Positions 63,945 through 64,000 of a DNA stretch of 64,000 bases are shown one piece after another (the stretch's first letter is position 1; each line of letters starts with the position of its first letter). Both the position numbers and the translations under genes were made by a program. The DNA comes from Zhuqueibacter pondensis (GTDB lineage: Bacteria > Zhuqueibacterota > Zhuqueibacteria > Zhuqueibacterales > Zhuqueibacteraceae), in NCBI GenBank assembly GCA_034505955.1, contig JAPDQK010000007.1, positions 72,591 to 136,590 of the forward strand, read 5' to 3'. The notes under the pieces are model-generated. The model was not told the DNA's origin. It was given only the letters and a program-made list of their open reading frames with translations, and did no database searches.

Positions 63945-64000
63945 AACCAGCACTGTACTCAGCCTGAACAAGATGCTTCCAGCATGACATGCATGACATG

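Overview
The window looks like a metagenome-assembled contig from a diderm (outer-membrane) bacterium of the Fibrobacterota-Chlorobiota-Bacteroidota (FCB) side of the tree, for example candidate phylum KSB1 or Calditrichota. This placement is an inference. It rests on LPS genes (LpxH-like, GT9 heptosyltransferase-like, GmhA, GmhB), a Wzi-like outer-membrane barrel, and four secreted proteins ending in 'NYPNPF'-type C-terminal sorting domains as used by type IX-like secretion. A run of 94 N with an identical 133-bp sequence on both sides shows it is a scaffold.

Left part (1-22.5 kb): mostly housekeeping genes. A tRNA with CAU anticodon and its terminator precede tilS-hpt-ftsH and a truncated membrane protein, all on the minus strand. 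Upstream of these is a translationally coupled pair of HU-family genes; the second has an HU domain, a membrane span and a LysM-like domain. Then come, on the plus strand, a membrane-anchored NTF2-like protein, an isochorismatase-like hydrolase, the c-di-AMP cyclase cdaA and a degenerate PAS/histidine-kinase-like protein. These are followed by a GT9 transferase, an HD protein, folP, a class A PBP, an lpxH-like gene, a membrane protein, an ABC-2 exporter pair and an MFS transporter split by the assembly gap.

Centre (22.8-53.2 kb): 22 genes on the minus strand form an extracellular polysaccharide locus. In transcription order from 53.2 kb it holds an SLBB export protein, a Wzc-like tyrosine kinase with a Tyr-rich tail, two sulfotransferases, a sugar epimerase, a third sulfotransferase, a GDP-fucose-synthase-like gene, a Wzx-like flippase, an alkaline-phosphatase-superfamily enzyme, a GT4, a Wzy-like polymerase, a fourth sulfotransferase, another GT4, two tandem DUF3604 (PHP-like) secreted proteins, a secreted sulfatase, a lipoprotein glycoside hydrolase, a polyprenyl-phosphate sugar transferase, a third GT4, a Wzi-like barrel, gmhA and gmhB. 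Four sulfotransferases, a sulfatase and a glycan hydrolase in one unit suggest a sulfated exopolysaccharide made by a Wzx/Wzy-type route and remodelled outside the cell.

Right part (53.5-64 kb): minus-strand Mut7-C/ubiquitin-like protein, CorA, a UDP-sugar pyrophosphorylase, a SET-domain protein, a small NIPSNAP-like protein, an ASCH-like ORF fused to a Y_Y_Y remnant, a secreted clostripain-like protease, a small lipoprotein and a frameshifted di-haem cytochrome c. This part is richer in repeats. Two 91-bp elements with perfect 17-bp terminal inverted repeats (17.5 and 57.2 kb) look like MITEs, and a separate GC-rich dispersed repeat occurs in at least five intergenic places.
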